From Methylococcaceae bacterium (GTDB lineage Bacteria; Pseudomonadota; Gammaproteobacteria; Methylococcales; Methylomonadaceae), in NCBI GenBank assembly GCA_006844585.1, contig SPJM01000344.1, positions 1-64,000 of the forward strand: a stretch of DNA of 64,000 bases, written 5' to 3'. The translations under genes were made by a program, and so were the position numbers. Shown one piece after another: positions 18,304 to 27,636 of this stretch. Below the pieces are notes generated by a model. That model was given only the letters and a program-made list of their open reading frames with translations. It was not told the DNA's origin and did no database searches. Within the stretch, counting starts at the first letter, position 1. Each line of letters opens with the position of its first letter.

Positions 18304-20178
18304 CTATAGCGCGGTGGAAGTTTTTTTGGAATCCTCTTCATATTCGTTCAAAAACTCCGGCACCAATTGCGTCAATAAATATTTAATCCGTGCGTTATCA
18401 TATTCATCGCAAGCGGATTCGATACTATCCAGCTTTTCAAACCAATCGCTACGATCAACAAATTGCGCTTTGGCTAGTTGCAGTTTATCATAACCTGTTT
18501 CCACCAAACTTTCTTGCTGATAAAACAGTTCCTCATAGAGCTTTTCGCCTTTCCGTAAACCGATAAATTCTATCGCAATATCCTGATTAGGCCGTTTACC
18601 GCTTAACCTGATCATTTGCTCGGCTAAATAAGCAATTTTAATCGGCTCGCCCATGTTCAAAACAAATATCTCTCCGCCCTCACCCACCGATTCAGCTTGA
18701 ATAATTAAACGGCATGCTTCAAGTATGGTCATAAAATAACGTTCGATTTCCGGATGAGTGACTGTAACCGGCCCACCCCGCCGAATCTGTTCTCGAAACA
18801 ACGGCGCCACGCTGCCGGCGGAATCCAATACATTGCCGAAGCGCACGGTGATAAATCGGGTTTCAGCCGATTGATCAAAATTTTGACATAATATTTCCGC
18901 CGCCCTTTTTGCCCCTCCCATAATATTGGTTGGATTAACCGCTTTATCGGTAGAGATCAGGACAAAACATTCAACATTCGCCGCCAAAGCCTCTTCCGCC
19001 ATCACCTTGCTGCCGATCAAATTATTATGCACCGCCTCTCTCACTTGGCTTTCCAATAAGGGCACATGTTTATAGGCGGCGGCGTGGAAGATCACTTCCG
19101 GTCCATAGTCCTCCATAACCTTCCTAACCGATAAACGATTGGTAATATCGCCCAACACCGGGCGATAATCCAATTCCGGAAATTGATCACTTAGGGCCCG
19201 GTCAACGTTATATAAATTGAATTCGGATTGATCCAGCACAATGAGCAACCTGGGCCCGATCTCCGCCAACTGCTTACATAACTCAGAGCCGATAGAACCG
19301 CCTCCGCCGGTTACCAATACTACTTTATTTTTCAAACTCCTTTTAATGCCTTTCCAATCCAAATGCACCGGCTTGCGTCCTAAAATATCCTCAATCGCTA
19401 CATCGCGCAGACTCTCCCGAGTCACTTTTCCGGCCAATAAACTTCTTACCGACGGCAAAGTTTGGAAAGGCACTTGGCAAGCCTCGCAGATTTCCACAAT
19501 GCGGCGCATTTCCAGATCAGTCGCTGAAGGAATGGCGATTAAAATCACATCGATTTCCCAAGAAATGACCTGATGTTGTAATTCATCTATACCGCCGACC
19601 ACCCTTATTCCTCGAATCTCACGATTTATTTTACTTTTGGTATCGTCCACAAAAGCGACCGGAATATAGCCGGAATCAATATCCGAGAGTAAATCTCTAG
19701 CCAGTAATTCGCCCGCCGAACCGGCGCCGACGATCAGCGCCCTGTCACCTTCTCTTTCGATAAAAATTTTTTCTTTCCAAAACCGATAGACAAAACGGGG
19801 AACGCAAAGCAATAACAACAACAAACAAACATATAAAGGCACAACCGCGCGCGGAACGCCATCCAAGCGGTCAAACAAAAACAATGTAGTCGCCACTAAA
19901 AAGATGCCTAACAATACCGATTTGGTAATGCGGATTAAATCCGGCAGCGAGGAAAAGCGCCAAACGCCGCGATATAGGCCATAAACCCAAAACATAGCGA
20001 CCTGAACGGCCATGACATAAGGTAAAAACAAAAAGGCGGGATACCAGAAAGAATCAGGAATGGTTTCCAAATTAAAACGCAGCCAATAGGCTCCAAACCA
20101 AGCAACCGGAATCATGATCAAATCATGAATCAAGATCGTCGTTCGCGAACGAAATTTAATATTCATTTGACGAAGCAA
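18304..20178 (-). CDS. Membrane NDP-sugar dehydratase/epimerase, WbpM/CapD/FlaA1 type
   Basis: A 624-residue inner-membrane enzyme of the WbpM/PglF group, which converts UDP-GlcNAc to a 4-keto-6-deoxy sugar used in O-antigen or capsule glycans. Four membrane helices occupy about residues 10-125. A CoA-binding-like domain follows (ALIVGAGSAGELLARDLL), then the catalytic SDR domain with VTGGGGSIGSELCKQL and STDKAVNPTNIMGGAKRAAE, where the usual Tyr of YxxxK is replaced by Met as expected in this subfamily. It overlaps the end of the WbpL-like gene and is the last gene of the leftward glycan group, so it is probably made with it. Confidence 0.9.
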   Translation of the reverse strand: MLRQMNIKFRSRTTILIHDLIMIPVAWFGAYWLRFNLETIPDSFWYPAFLFLPYVMAVQVAMFWVYGLYRGVWRFSSLPDLIRITKSVLLGIFLVATTLFLFDRLDGVPRAVVPLYVCLLLLLLCVPRFVYRFWKEKIFIEREGDRALIVGAGSAGELLARDLLSDIDSGYIPVAFVDDTKSKINREIRGIRVVGGIDELQHQVISWEIDVILIAIPSATDLEMRRIVEICEACQVPFQTLPSVRSLLAGKVTRESLRDVAIEDILGRKPVHLDWKGIKRSLKNKVVLVTGGGGSIGSELCKQLAEIGPRLLIVLDQSEFNLYNVDRALSDQFPELDYRPVLGDITNRLSVRKVMEDYGPEVIFHAAAYKHVPLLESQVREAVHNNLIGSKVMAEEALAANVECFVLISTDKAVNPTNIMGGAKRAAEILCQNFDQSAETRFITVRFGNVLDSAGSVAPLFREQIRRGGPVTVTHPEIERYFMTILEACRLIIQAESVGEGGEIFVLNMGEPIKIAYLAEQMIRLSGKRPNQDIAIEFIGLRKGEKLYEELFYQQESLVETGYDKLQLAKAQFVDRSDWFEKLDSIESACDEYDNARIKYLLTQLVPEFLNEYEEDSKKTSTAL

Positions 20179-21172
20179 CCTCTCTTCCTGCTCTCATTTG
20201 ATTCACAAACCATAACAAAGGCGCATAAGCAAGCAACAACCCTATCATTCCGGTGTCCGGCATATAAAAAGTCCCTATTGCAAACGGCAGCAGCCAAAAT
20301 AAATTAATCGCCCAAACGCCCCATAACACTTTGTCATGTCCATATTTACGCGCCGCATATTGATACGCATGGGTACAATGCGCTTGATGCCATTTTTGGC
20401 CGCTCAACATTCGATAAACCAAGGTAAAACTTGCATCGACAATAAAAACTCCCATTAAAATCAATCCTGGGATCATCAAATTAGGCAAATGCTTTACGCC
20501 TATTAATATAATGACGGCAATTTGCAATCCAAGAAAGCAGCTCCCGGCATCGCCCATAAATATACGCGCGCGCGGCCAATTCCAAAACAAAAAACCCAGC
20601 GTGGATACAGCCAAACACAATGCAGCATTCGCCAACGACGGCGCACTCCACTGTAAAAAACCAGCCAAGGCCGACAGTACGAAGATGGCTTCTGATCCGG
20701 CTATACCATCCGTTCCATCCATGAAATTGAATAAGTTTAACATCCAAATTAAATATATAAGACCCAATAAATAACCCGGCCAAGCCAAATCAATGGTAAA
20801 CGGCCCCACTGTAAACTTCGGCAAACCGTTCAACATAAGCATTATCAACCCCGCAACCAGCAGCTGAAACAGCAAGCGAATACTTGCCGACAGATTATGT
20901 TTATCATCCCAAAAACCTAAAACCGCGACAGCTAAGGCTAGCGCTAAGATCACGCCCTCCGCTGAGCGCCAATAAGCATTCGCAATAAAAACCAAAAGAG
21001 CAAAATAGAAACAAATGACCACGGCCAAACCGCCGCTTTTCGGCGTGGGCGTTTGATGTGAACTACGCTGGTTGGGGATATCCAATAATTCAACCTTTAA
21101 TGCATAAAAGCGCACCAACCCAGTGAAAGCTAAAGCGAACAGTAATAGGATAAAAAATTCATATATTTCCAT
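20156..21172 (-). CDS. WecA/WbpL-like glycosyltransferase 4 (MraY family)
   Basis: A 338-residue polytopic enzyme that transfers a sugar-1-phosphate to undecaprenyl phosphate, starting a lipid-linked glycan. Around ten membrane segments are visible. The polyprenyl-phosphate transferase motifs are present: the first loop DIPNQRSSHQTPTPKSGGLA, NLFNFMDGTDGIAGSEA with the catalytic Asp pair, and NWPRARIFMGDAGSCFLG. This arrangement next to a WbpM-like gene matches the wbpL-wbpM order of Pseudomonas O-antigen loci. It overlaps the next gene by 23 bases. Confidence 0.92.
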   Translation of the reverse strand: MEIYEFFILLLFALAFTGLVRFYALKVELLDIPNQRSSHQTPTPKSGGLAVVICFYFALLVFIANAYWRSAEGVILALALAVAVLGFWDDKHNLSASIRLLFQLLVAGLIMLMLNGLPKFTVGPFTIDLAWPGYLLGLIYLIWMLNLFNFMDGTDGIAGSEAIFVLSALAGFLQWSAPSLANAALCLAVSTLGFLFWNWPRARIFMGDAGSCFLGLQIAVIILIGVKHLPNLMIPGLILMGVFIVDASFTLVYRMLSGQKWHQAHCTHAYQYAARKYGHDKVLWGVWAINLFWLLPFAIGTFYMPDTGMIGLLLAYAPLLWFVNQMRAGREVASSNEY

Positions 21173-21255
21173 AGCTTACTACCATCTTCCGTTGAGAACC
21201 CTTCCCTAAAAAATAGTCGTTCGGCAACGAAGGAACGGGGATTAAATTCACCTTC

Positions 21256-22140
21256 CTAAGGTTCAACGCCTTCCCAAAAAGAACGTTGTTGCGGGCTGTA
21301 TCCAAAATCTTCCTGCGCCGGTTGCGAGCTGAAGGCCATATTTTGATTCATGCGCTCAATCATCGCCAGGGACGCTGAAGAAAAACGGGGGAAGCATTTT
21401 AAAAACATCACGCCTAAGCGAAAAAGCCACAGCGGTAAACGAATAATTCGCGTTTTCCTGCCCATATCGTCAAAAACTTTGGCCACCATTTGGCGATAAC
21501 TCATTTCCTCAAAACCGGATAAAGTATACGCTTTATTACAACTTTTCTCATGCTTTAATGCGAGGATGCAGCCCCGCGCAATATCGTCAGCATGCACCGG
21601 CTGACGCAAGCCCTTGCCTCCCCCCAAGATAGGAAAAAAACCAAATCGTTGAATAAAAAAGGCAATTCGGCTTAAATTTTGATCGAAGCCTGGCTTATAA
21701 ATCAAAGTGGGACGAAACAAAGTCCAGTCTATTTCATTTCGCTGCGCCCAGTTGATAAAGCTCTCTTCGCCGCGCCGTAAGTTTTGAACAACTTGCAAAT
21801 CCTCAGTATTTGAAGAGTCAACTTTGGTAAAGATACTGCTTGAACTTAATGCGATAATGCGCTTTTTTTTACAATGATTTTCTAAGCATTGAAAATATCC
21901 CGGCAATACCCAAATAGGCGCCAATGAAATCCAAACATCAATACGACACTCCGCCCGCCAAAAATCAGCATTCTCCCAATTCATCCATTTAATGGGTTCA
22001 CCCGTCGGCTCCGAAATTATTTTTTTTCGCGTGAATGCGTAAACATCAGCGCCCTGTTGCGCCAACAACGGCAATAAACTTCCGCCAACCAGGCTATTAG
22101 CGCCTATCACCCCAACAGTTAACGACAAGGCTTCATTCAC
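21256..22140 (-). CDS. NAD-dependent epimerase/dehydratase (extended SDR)
   Basis: A 294-residue sugar-nucleotide or NAD(P)-binding enzyme with GVIGANSLVGGSLLPLLA at the N-terminus for cofactor binding. In place of a classic YxxxK there is no clear Tyr-Lys pair; FINWAQRNEIDWTLFRPTLIY resembles the atypical SDR group that lacks the strict dyad, and VHADDIARGCILAL is also typical of it. It may be an epimerase, a reductase or a structural SDR. It overlaps the GT2 gene by 8 bases and precedes the WbpL-like gene by 83 bases, so it belongs with the glycan genes. Confidence 0.75.
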   Translation of the reverse strand: MNEALSLTVGVIGANSLVGGSLLPLLAQQGADVYAFTRKKIISEPTGEPIKWMNWENADFWRAECRIDVWISLAPIWVLPGYFQCLENHCKKKRIIALSSSSIFTKVDSSNTEDLQVVQNLRRGEESFINWAQRNEIDWTLFRPTLIYKPGFDQNLSRIAFFIQRFGFFPILGGGKGLRQPVHADDIARGCILALKHEKSCNKAYTLSGFEEMSYRQMVAKVFDDMGRKTRIIRLPLWLFRLGVMFLKCFPRFSSASLAMIERMNQNMAFSSQPAQEDFGYSPQQRSFWEGVEP

Positions 22141-23074
22141 GAGATTTTTTCAGCATTCTTTTTAATTGTAAGCCCGTCATTAACAAAGCAAACCGCAGCC
22201 AAATTGCGCTGATGATCAATAGTGTCAACACACTCGGATAACGATGCCAAAAAAACTTTTTATAAAAGCGCGTCATGCCCTTATGTTTATGCCACTCCAC
22301 CATTATTTTCCGGTCGCGACTACACCAACCCAGCTCATGCACCAGCACGGCATCCGGCACAAACATTATCATCCACCCGCCTTCCATAAAGCGTTGACAC
22401 CAATCTAAATCTTCGCAATGCAGAAAGTAGCCTTCATCCCAAACGCCAATGTCTTCTATCGCCGCCCTTTTCACCATCATGCAGGCGCCGGAAATCGCCT
22501 CAACCTCAACCGCTTTTTCAGGCAAAGGTTGCTGATGCAAATTAAAATCCACCAGCAATCCGGGAAACCATTTTGCAAACCGGTTTAATTTAAATATTCG
22601 CACTAAGGCTCTAGCCGGGGTAGGAATCAAACGCCTGCCGCCCGCTTGCTCCCTGCCGTCCGGAAAGGTCATCAATGGCCCTGTCATGCCGATTTTCGGC
22701 GCTGAATGCAAAACACCCAGCAGGCTCTCCATTGCTCCGTTCTGTAATTGAGCATCCGGATTCAAAAATAAAATATTGTCGAAACGCGCCAAGGACAAGC
22801 CTATATTACACGCTGCCGAAAAGCCCTGGTTTTGTTGGTTTTTATGTATGCGTAATCGCTCATCCATCCCGAAGGCGATATTCAAATCACCTATGCTATT
22901 ATCAATTGATGCATTATCGACCACAATCACTTCCGCCGCCGAATAATACTCAAACACCGATTTAACACAGGCAATCAACTTATCACCGGCGTTGAAATTA
23001 ACGATAACAACAGAAACCGGTCGAAGATCAACCGAACCAGCCACTATACTTCCTTCAGCAATAATACTCTGCAA
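22133..23074 (-). CDS. Family 2 glycosyltransferase (rhamnosyltransferase-like)
   Basis: A 313-residue transferase with a GT-A domain and a single C-terminal hydrophobic segment. The donor-binding motifs are visible: SVVIVNFNAGDKL, VIVVDNASID, FLNPDAQLQNGAM (the Asp equivalent of the DXD motif), and GYFLHCEDLDWCQRFMEGG with the acidic ED pair often seen in rhamnosyl transferases. It starts 15 bases after the TolC gene and overlaps the epimerase, so it connects the secretion genes to the glycan genes in one transcript. Confidence 0.88.
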   Translation of the reverse strand: MQSIIAEGSIVAGSVDLRPVSVVIVNFNAGDKLIACVKSVFEYYSAAEVIVVDNASIDNSIGDLNIAFGMDERLRIHKNQQNQGFSAACNIGLSLARFDNILFLNPDAQLQNGAMESLLGVLHSAPKIGMTGPLMTFPDGREQAGGRRLIPTPARALVRIFKLNRFAKWFPGLLVDFNLHQQPLPEKAVEVEAISGACMMVKRAAIEDIGVWDEGYFLHCEDLDWCQRFMEGGWMIMFVPDAVLVHELGWCSRDRKIMVEWHKHKGMTRFYKKFFWHRYPSVLTLLIISAIWLRFALLMTGLQLKRMLKKSRE

Positions 23075-23089
23075 AACCAGAAAACCGCC

Positions 23090-24400
23090 TTACTGCTCAG
23101 CAGCCTCTTTTTCCAACCAGTTATTCACCGTAATCAACCACTCCTCGTTAATGCCACCGACCAATCGTTCAAAAAACAATCTGTTTTTGATGTAAGTATA
23201 ACGAGCTTGCAGCAAATCGCGTTTGGCGCGGAACTCCCTGGCCTGCGACAACACCACATCATTAATGGTTTGAACCCCGTATTTAAAACCTTTCTCCATC
23301 GCTTCACGCGATTTGGTGGAGGATTCCAGGGCTTTTTGCGCTGCCTTAATGCGCTTTAAACTGGCGTTGCTACTTAAGTAAAAATCCCGGGTATCTTTAA
23401 CGATTTTCCGCATTGAGGCAATGCGCTCCTGTTTGGAGATTTCCAAACCATAAGCAGCCTCATCAATCCGCCGGGTCGTGCTGCCGCCGGTAAAAATCGG
23501 TAAGTTTACATTGACTGCCGCTACCTGCGTTTCAGTGCGCGGCGTTTCGGAGTTTTGGAAGCCGGTATTACTGATATAGTAATTCAATTGAATATCTACC
23601 ACCGGCAAACGCCGAGATTTCTGCTGAGCCAAATCATTTTTGGCTGCGTCGATTGATTTATCCTGGGCGGTAATCGCCGGGTTTCTATTTTTCGCCTGAT
23701 CGATCCAGTTTTGAATATCGCCTTCTATCGGCTGATAATCAACATCCTGTTTTAAAGAATAAAGCAATTGGTGCTGCTGTCCGGTTAATTCACTCAACGT
23801 TTCGCGAGCCACTACATATTCAGTTTCCGCTTCAATTTCATCGGCAACCAAGGCGTCCAGCTTCGCTTCAATTTCATACACATCGGTGATTTTATTAAGC
23901 TGTTTTTTATATTGCTTAGTCACCTGCTGTAATTGCTTAAGGGTGGATTCTTTTTCCTGGCGCACCAAAAACAAATTATCTTTGGCTTCCAGCACATTGA
24001 AATAACGCTCAACCACATCCGCCATTAAACTTTGGCTGCTGTCGTTATATTCCGCTTCCAACTGTTTGGTCAATTCCTGATGTTTTTTCCAATCCCAGTA
24101 TTTGGGCAAATCAACCACTGATTGAGACAGGGAAATATTATACCTTTGCCCCCGATAAGCATCTTCGGCATTACTGCCCGAACGATAAGCGTCATTAAGC
24201 GATAAATTGGCGCTGGCGTTAATCTGCGGCAACAATGCGCCTCCTGCTTGGCCCTGTCGAGCTTTGCCCTGCTCAACTCTCAACTTAGCCATGGTTGTAT
24301 TAGGATCCGCCAATACCGCCAGCCGATAAATCGCCAATAAATCTTCCGCCCACGCTGACTGACTAGTCAGCATAAGCCATACAAAAAACAATTTTTTCAT
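23090..24400 (-). CDS. TolC family outer membrane channel protein
   Basis: A 436-residue protein with a cleavable signal peptide (MKKLFFVWLMLTSQSAWA) and two long helical repeats characteristic of TolC: coiled-coil-rich helices around residues 30-80, 95-230 and the second half, with QSVVDLPKYWDWKK and NVNLPIFTGGSTTRRIDEAAY at the equivalent beta-strand positions. It forms the outer membrane duct of a type I secretion system. Its start overlaps the stop of the HlyD-family gene by one base, so the adaptor and the channel are made together. Confidence 0.92.
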   Translation of the reverse strand: MKKLFFVWLMLTSQSAWAEDLLAIYRLAVLADPNTTMAKLRVEQGKARQGQAGGALLPQINASANLSLNDAYRSGSNAEDAYRGQRYNISLSQSVVDLPKYWDWKKHQELTKQLEAEYNDSSQSLMADVVERYFNVLEAKDNLFLVRQEKESTLKQLQQVTKQYKKQLNKITDVYEIEAKLDALVADEIEAETEYVVARETLSELTGQQHQLLYSLKQDVDYQPIEGDIQNWIDQAKNRNPAITAQDKSIDAAKNDLAQQKSRRLPVVDIQLNYYISNTGFQNSETPRTETQVAAVNVNLPIFTGGSTTRRIDEAAYGLEISKQERIASMRKIVKDTRDFYLSSNASLKRIKAAQKALESSTKSREAMEKGFKYGVQTINDVVLSQAREFRAKRDLLQARYTYIKNRLFFERLVGGINEEWLITVNNWLEKEAAEQ

Positions 24401-25713
24401 CAGTCCTCTATAAACGCTCTGGCGAAAGCATCAGTCACCGGCTGGGTTAAATATTCAAATAAGGTGCGCTCGCCGGTATTAATCAGCACTTCAGCCGGCA
24501 TACCCGGCAGCAATTCCAATTCCGCCATTTCCTGGATACTTTCCGGCGTTAACTCCACTTTAGCCTTGTAATAGCTCATCCCGCTCTGTTCATCGATTAA
24601 GCTATCCGCCGATAAATTAATCACCTTACCTTCGACCACCGGAGTAATACCCTGTTTGAAGGCGCTGAAACGGACTTCCGCAGTCAAGCCTATATGCACT
24701 CGATCTATATCCAAAGGCGAGACTCTGGCGTCAATCACCAACTCTTCATCATCAGGCACAATATCCAATATCGGCGTTCCCGGCATAATAACGCCGCCCT
24801 CGGTATGAACTGCTAATCCTAAAACAGTTCCTTGAGCCGGCGATTTAATTTCAGTTCTATCCAGCTTATCTTGAATAGCAATCATCCGCTCACTTAAATC
24901 ATAGAGCTTGGATTGAGTCTCACTCAATTGATTAACCACTTCTTCTAGGAATTGTTTTTTCAATTGCAATATCTGCAAACGCGTTTCGCCAATTTGAATT
25001 TCACTACCCGCTATTGAAGAAGTCAATTCCGCAATTTCGCCGTCAATTTGAGCGTTACTGCGCTGCATATCGCGTAATCGCTGCTTGTCAGCAAAACCCT
25101 CCGCCAACAATTCTTTTAAATCAGCAATTTCTTCCTTATAGGAAGCTGCTAACACTCTTTTACTTTGCTGCTGGCCCCGCAGACCTCTGATCGTTGCCTG
25201 TAATTGGCTGATTCTTTTCTTAAGTACGGATATTTCGCCTTGGTGTGAACTTTTCCGCGCGGCAAATATCTGTTCTTGCCCGGCCTTCATTTCCACCAAC
25301 CGGTGATCATCCATTTGCTTTAAACGCTGACTATAAAAAACCTGTTCTTTACCGTCTCTTTCCGACAATAAGCGAGACTCCAAAGTCAGCAAAGTCGCTA
25401 ATTGAGATTTAATGATTTCCAGCTCCGCTTTAATTTGGGTATCATCCAAAATCAACAAGTCATCATCAACATTAACCTGATCGCCTTCTTTGGCAATCAA
25501 TTTTTTGACAATGCCGCCATCTAAATGTTGAACGGTTTTGCGATGCGATTTTACCGTCACCGTACCCGGCGCCAGCGCCGAACCATCAATCGGCGCCAGA
25601 AAGCTCCACACCCCGAACACGCCGACTGTAAGACACAGCACCGCAAAACCGATATATCGAATCGGCTTATCATCAGTCGGTAAATCATCTACAGTCAAAG
25701 ATTCCTGATTCAT
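24400..25713 (-). CDS. HlyD family type I secretion adaptor
   Basis: A 437-residue periplasmic adaptor. One membrane segment lies near the N-terminus (about residues 20-45), then LAPGTVTVKSHRKTVQHLDGGIVKKLIAKEGDQVNVDDDLLILDD (motifs of the lipoyl domain, split here by one copy), a long helical hairpin (about residues 90-300) and the second lipoyl half and beta-barrel (RTEIKSPAQGTVLGLAVHTEGGVI). It is the typical membrane fusion protein of a type I exporter. A GGGAG ribosome-binding site precedes the ATG. Confidence 0.93.
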   Translation of the reverse strand: MNQESLTVDDLPTDDKPIRYIGFAVLCLTVGVFGVWSFLAPIDGSALAPGTVTVKSHRKTVQHLDGGIVKKLIAKEGDQVNVDDDLLILDDTQIKAELEIIKSQLATLLTLESRLLSERDGKEQVFYSQRLKQMDDHRLVEMKAGQEQIFAARKSSHQGEISVLKKRISQLQATIRGLRGQQQSKRVLAASYKEEIADLKELLAEGFADKQRLRDMQRSNAQIDGEIAELTSSIAGSEIQIGETRLQILQLKKQFLEEVVNQLSETQSKLYDLSERMIAIQDKLDRTEIKSPAQGTVLGLAVHTEGGVIMPGTPILDIVPDDEELVIDARVSPLDIDRVHIGLTAEVRFSAFKQGITPVVEGKVINLSADSLIDEQSGMSYYKAKVELTPESIQEMAELELLPGMPAEVLINTGERTLFEYLTQPVTDAFARAFIED

Positions 25714-25726
25714 CTCACTACTCCCT

Positions 25727-27454
25727 TTATATGGTGACCGTTTGAGGCGCTACCGTTTTAACCGGCTGCTGCGCTTGAGCTGCTTTTTTAAACTGCCCCA
25801 ACACATCGTTTCTATCACCGAAAGTGGCCAGCGCCCCCTCATTTAAAACCAGCATTTTATCCACAACAGCCAAAATGTTTTGCCTATGAGTAATAATCAC
25901 TACAGTTGTACCTTGCTCTTTTAAACGCTTAAGCGCATTCGCTAACGCCAACTCACCTTGATCATCCAGATTGGAATTCGGCTCGTCCAAAACCACCAAA
26001 GCAGGCTTACCATATAAGGCTCTAGCCAAACCGATGCGTTGCCGTTGTCCGCCGGAAAGGGTGCCGCCGGCCGGACCGATAATAGTGTCATAACCTTCCG
26101 GCAAGCGTAAAATCAATTCATGCACATCGGCCATTTTCGCCGCCGCCACCACTTTTTCAGAATCAACCTCACTAAAACGCGCGATATTCTCGCTAATGGA
26201 ACCCTCAAACAGCTCAATATCTTGCGGTAAATAACCAATATAAGGCCCTAAAGCTTCGCGATCCCAAGTAAACACATCCGCAGAGTCCAAACGAATTTTC
26301 CCATTGGCGGCCGGCCAAATACCCAGTATGCCTCGCGCCAAAGTAGATTTACCAGCCCCGCTAGGCCCGATAACGGCAAGCGACTCGCCTTTGTCTATAT
26401 GAAAATTAACGCCTTTAATCGCTGGAGTTTTAGCGCCGGGCGGATAAATTACCGCATTCTCTACCTGCAGTTTACCCTCCGGAGCCGGTAAGGCCATTCT
26501 ATCCTTGTCTTCAGGAATTTTTTTCAACATCTCATTGAGCCGAGTATATTGTGACCTGGCTGCGACGAATCCTTTCCATGTGCCGATCAGCAAATCAATC
26601 GGCGCTAAAGCTCGGCCTAATAATACGGAGCCTGCAATCATCAATCCTGCGGTTAATTCCTGCTGAATAGTCAGGTAGGCGCCTATCCCTAAAATTAAAG
26701 ACTGAGACGACATTCGAATGACTTTGGATAAAGAACTCAATAAGCCAGCTTTAGAACTGGCGGATGCCTGTAAATCTAAAATATCATAGGAGCCCCTAAT
26801 CCAGCGCTGCCGAATGGCGTTTAACATCCCCATCGATTCAATAACCTCCGCATTACGCAGACTTTTATTGACGATGGAACGCCCCGCCACCGATAAAGAG
26901 TTAGCTTGTTTTAAAGGCTTACTGGTAAGCTTTTCATTGATAACAGCCAGAATCAGTAAAACAATAGCGGCAAATACCGCAGTCCAGCCATACCAGGGGT
27001 GAAAGAGGAACATGACGGCGATATAAAACGGCAACCAGGGCGCATCGAAAAAAGCGAATAAGCCATTGCCGGTCATGAATTGTCTTAACGCCGTTAAATC
27101 ATCCAAAGGCTGAGAAGATAAGTTTTGACCTCCGGAATATAAAGACTGTTTATAGGCGACGTTAAATAAACGGGTATTCAACAAGGTCTCCAACCGGGTA
27201 CTGACCCTGACTAAGATTTGCGAACGCACCCACTCTAAAAAGCCCAAAGTAATGAACAACGCCAACATAATCAGCGTCAACATTATTAGGGTTGATTCGT
27301 TTCCGGTAGGCACGACCCGATCATATAACTGCAACATATAGATCACCGGAACCAGCATCAAAAAGTTGATTACCATACTAAAACCAGCCGCAGCCAAGAA
27401 CGAGCTTTTACACAAAGTTAAAGCTTCTTCCAAACTGGATTTAACTGAACCCAT
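25727..27454 (-). CDS. Type I secretion ABC transporter (PrtD-like)
   Basis: A 575-residue fused permease and ATPase that powers type I secretion. The first half has six membrane helices; the nucleotide domain has GPSGAGKST (Walker A), LSGGQRQRIGLARAL (signature) and ALVVLDEPNSNLDD (Walker B). There is no N-terminal C39 peptidase or CLD domain, so its substrates should be proteins with C-terminal signals, as for PrtD. No substrate with RTX repeats is in this window. It is the first gene of a leftward operon with HlyD and TolC. Confidence 0.93.
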   Translation of the reverse strand: MGSVKSSLEEALTLCKSSFLAAAGFSMVINFLMLVPVIYMLQLYDRVVPTGNESTLIMLTLIMLALFITLGFLEWVRSQILVRVSTRLETLLNTRLFNVAYKQSLYSGGQNLSSQPLDDLTALRQFMTGNGLFAFFDAPWLPFYIAVMFLFHPWYGWTAVFAAIVLLILAVINEKLTSKPLKQANSLSVAGRSIVNKSLRNAEVIESMGMLNAIRQRWIRGSYDILDLQASASSKAGLLSSLSKVIRMSSQSLILGIGAYLTIQQELTAGLMIAGSVLLGRALAPIDLLIGTWKGFVAARSQYTRLNEMLKKIPEDKDRMALPAPEGKLQVENAVIYPPGAKTPAIKGVNFHIDKGESLAVIGPSGAGKSTLARGILGIWPAANGKIRLDSADVFTWDREALGPYIGYLPQDIELFEGSISENIARFSEVDSEKVVAAAKMADVHELILRLPEGYDTIIGPAGGTLSGGQRQRIGLARALYGKPALVVLDEPNSNLDDQGELALANALKRLKEQGTTVVIITHRQNILAVVDKMLVLNEGALATFGDRNDVLGQFKKAAQAQQPVKTVAPQTVTI

Positions 27455-27534
27455 TATCTAAACCATAATTAATAAAACTTTCTATTATAGCATATGGACA
27501 TTCCAACAAATGTGATGCGGCAAAATTAAGCCAT

Positions 27535-27571
27535 AAAAAAAACCGCAGTAATCATGAAAGATCAATGCGGC
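27535..27571 (-). terminator. Rho-independent terminator after the HbpS-like gene
   Basis: On the minus strand GCCGCA and TGCGGT form a stem around an 18-nt loop, followed by eight T residues. It lies 66 bases past the stop of the HbpS-like gene and before the ABC transporter gene, so it separates the two transcripts. Confidence 0.8.
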
Positions 27572-27636
27572 TTCATCAACCATTAAAAACTAAAGGAATA
27601 AAAAACATTCCTCTATTCAATCAGGTCAGATAATGA

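Noticed and set aside
24436-24452. Another copy of the family B end sequence
   Set aside because: The 10-mer lies inside the HlyD-family coding sequence with no inverted partner, so it is chance.
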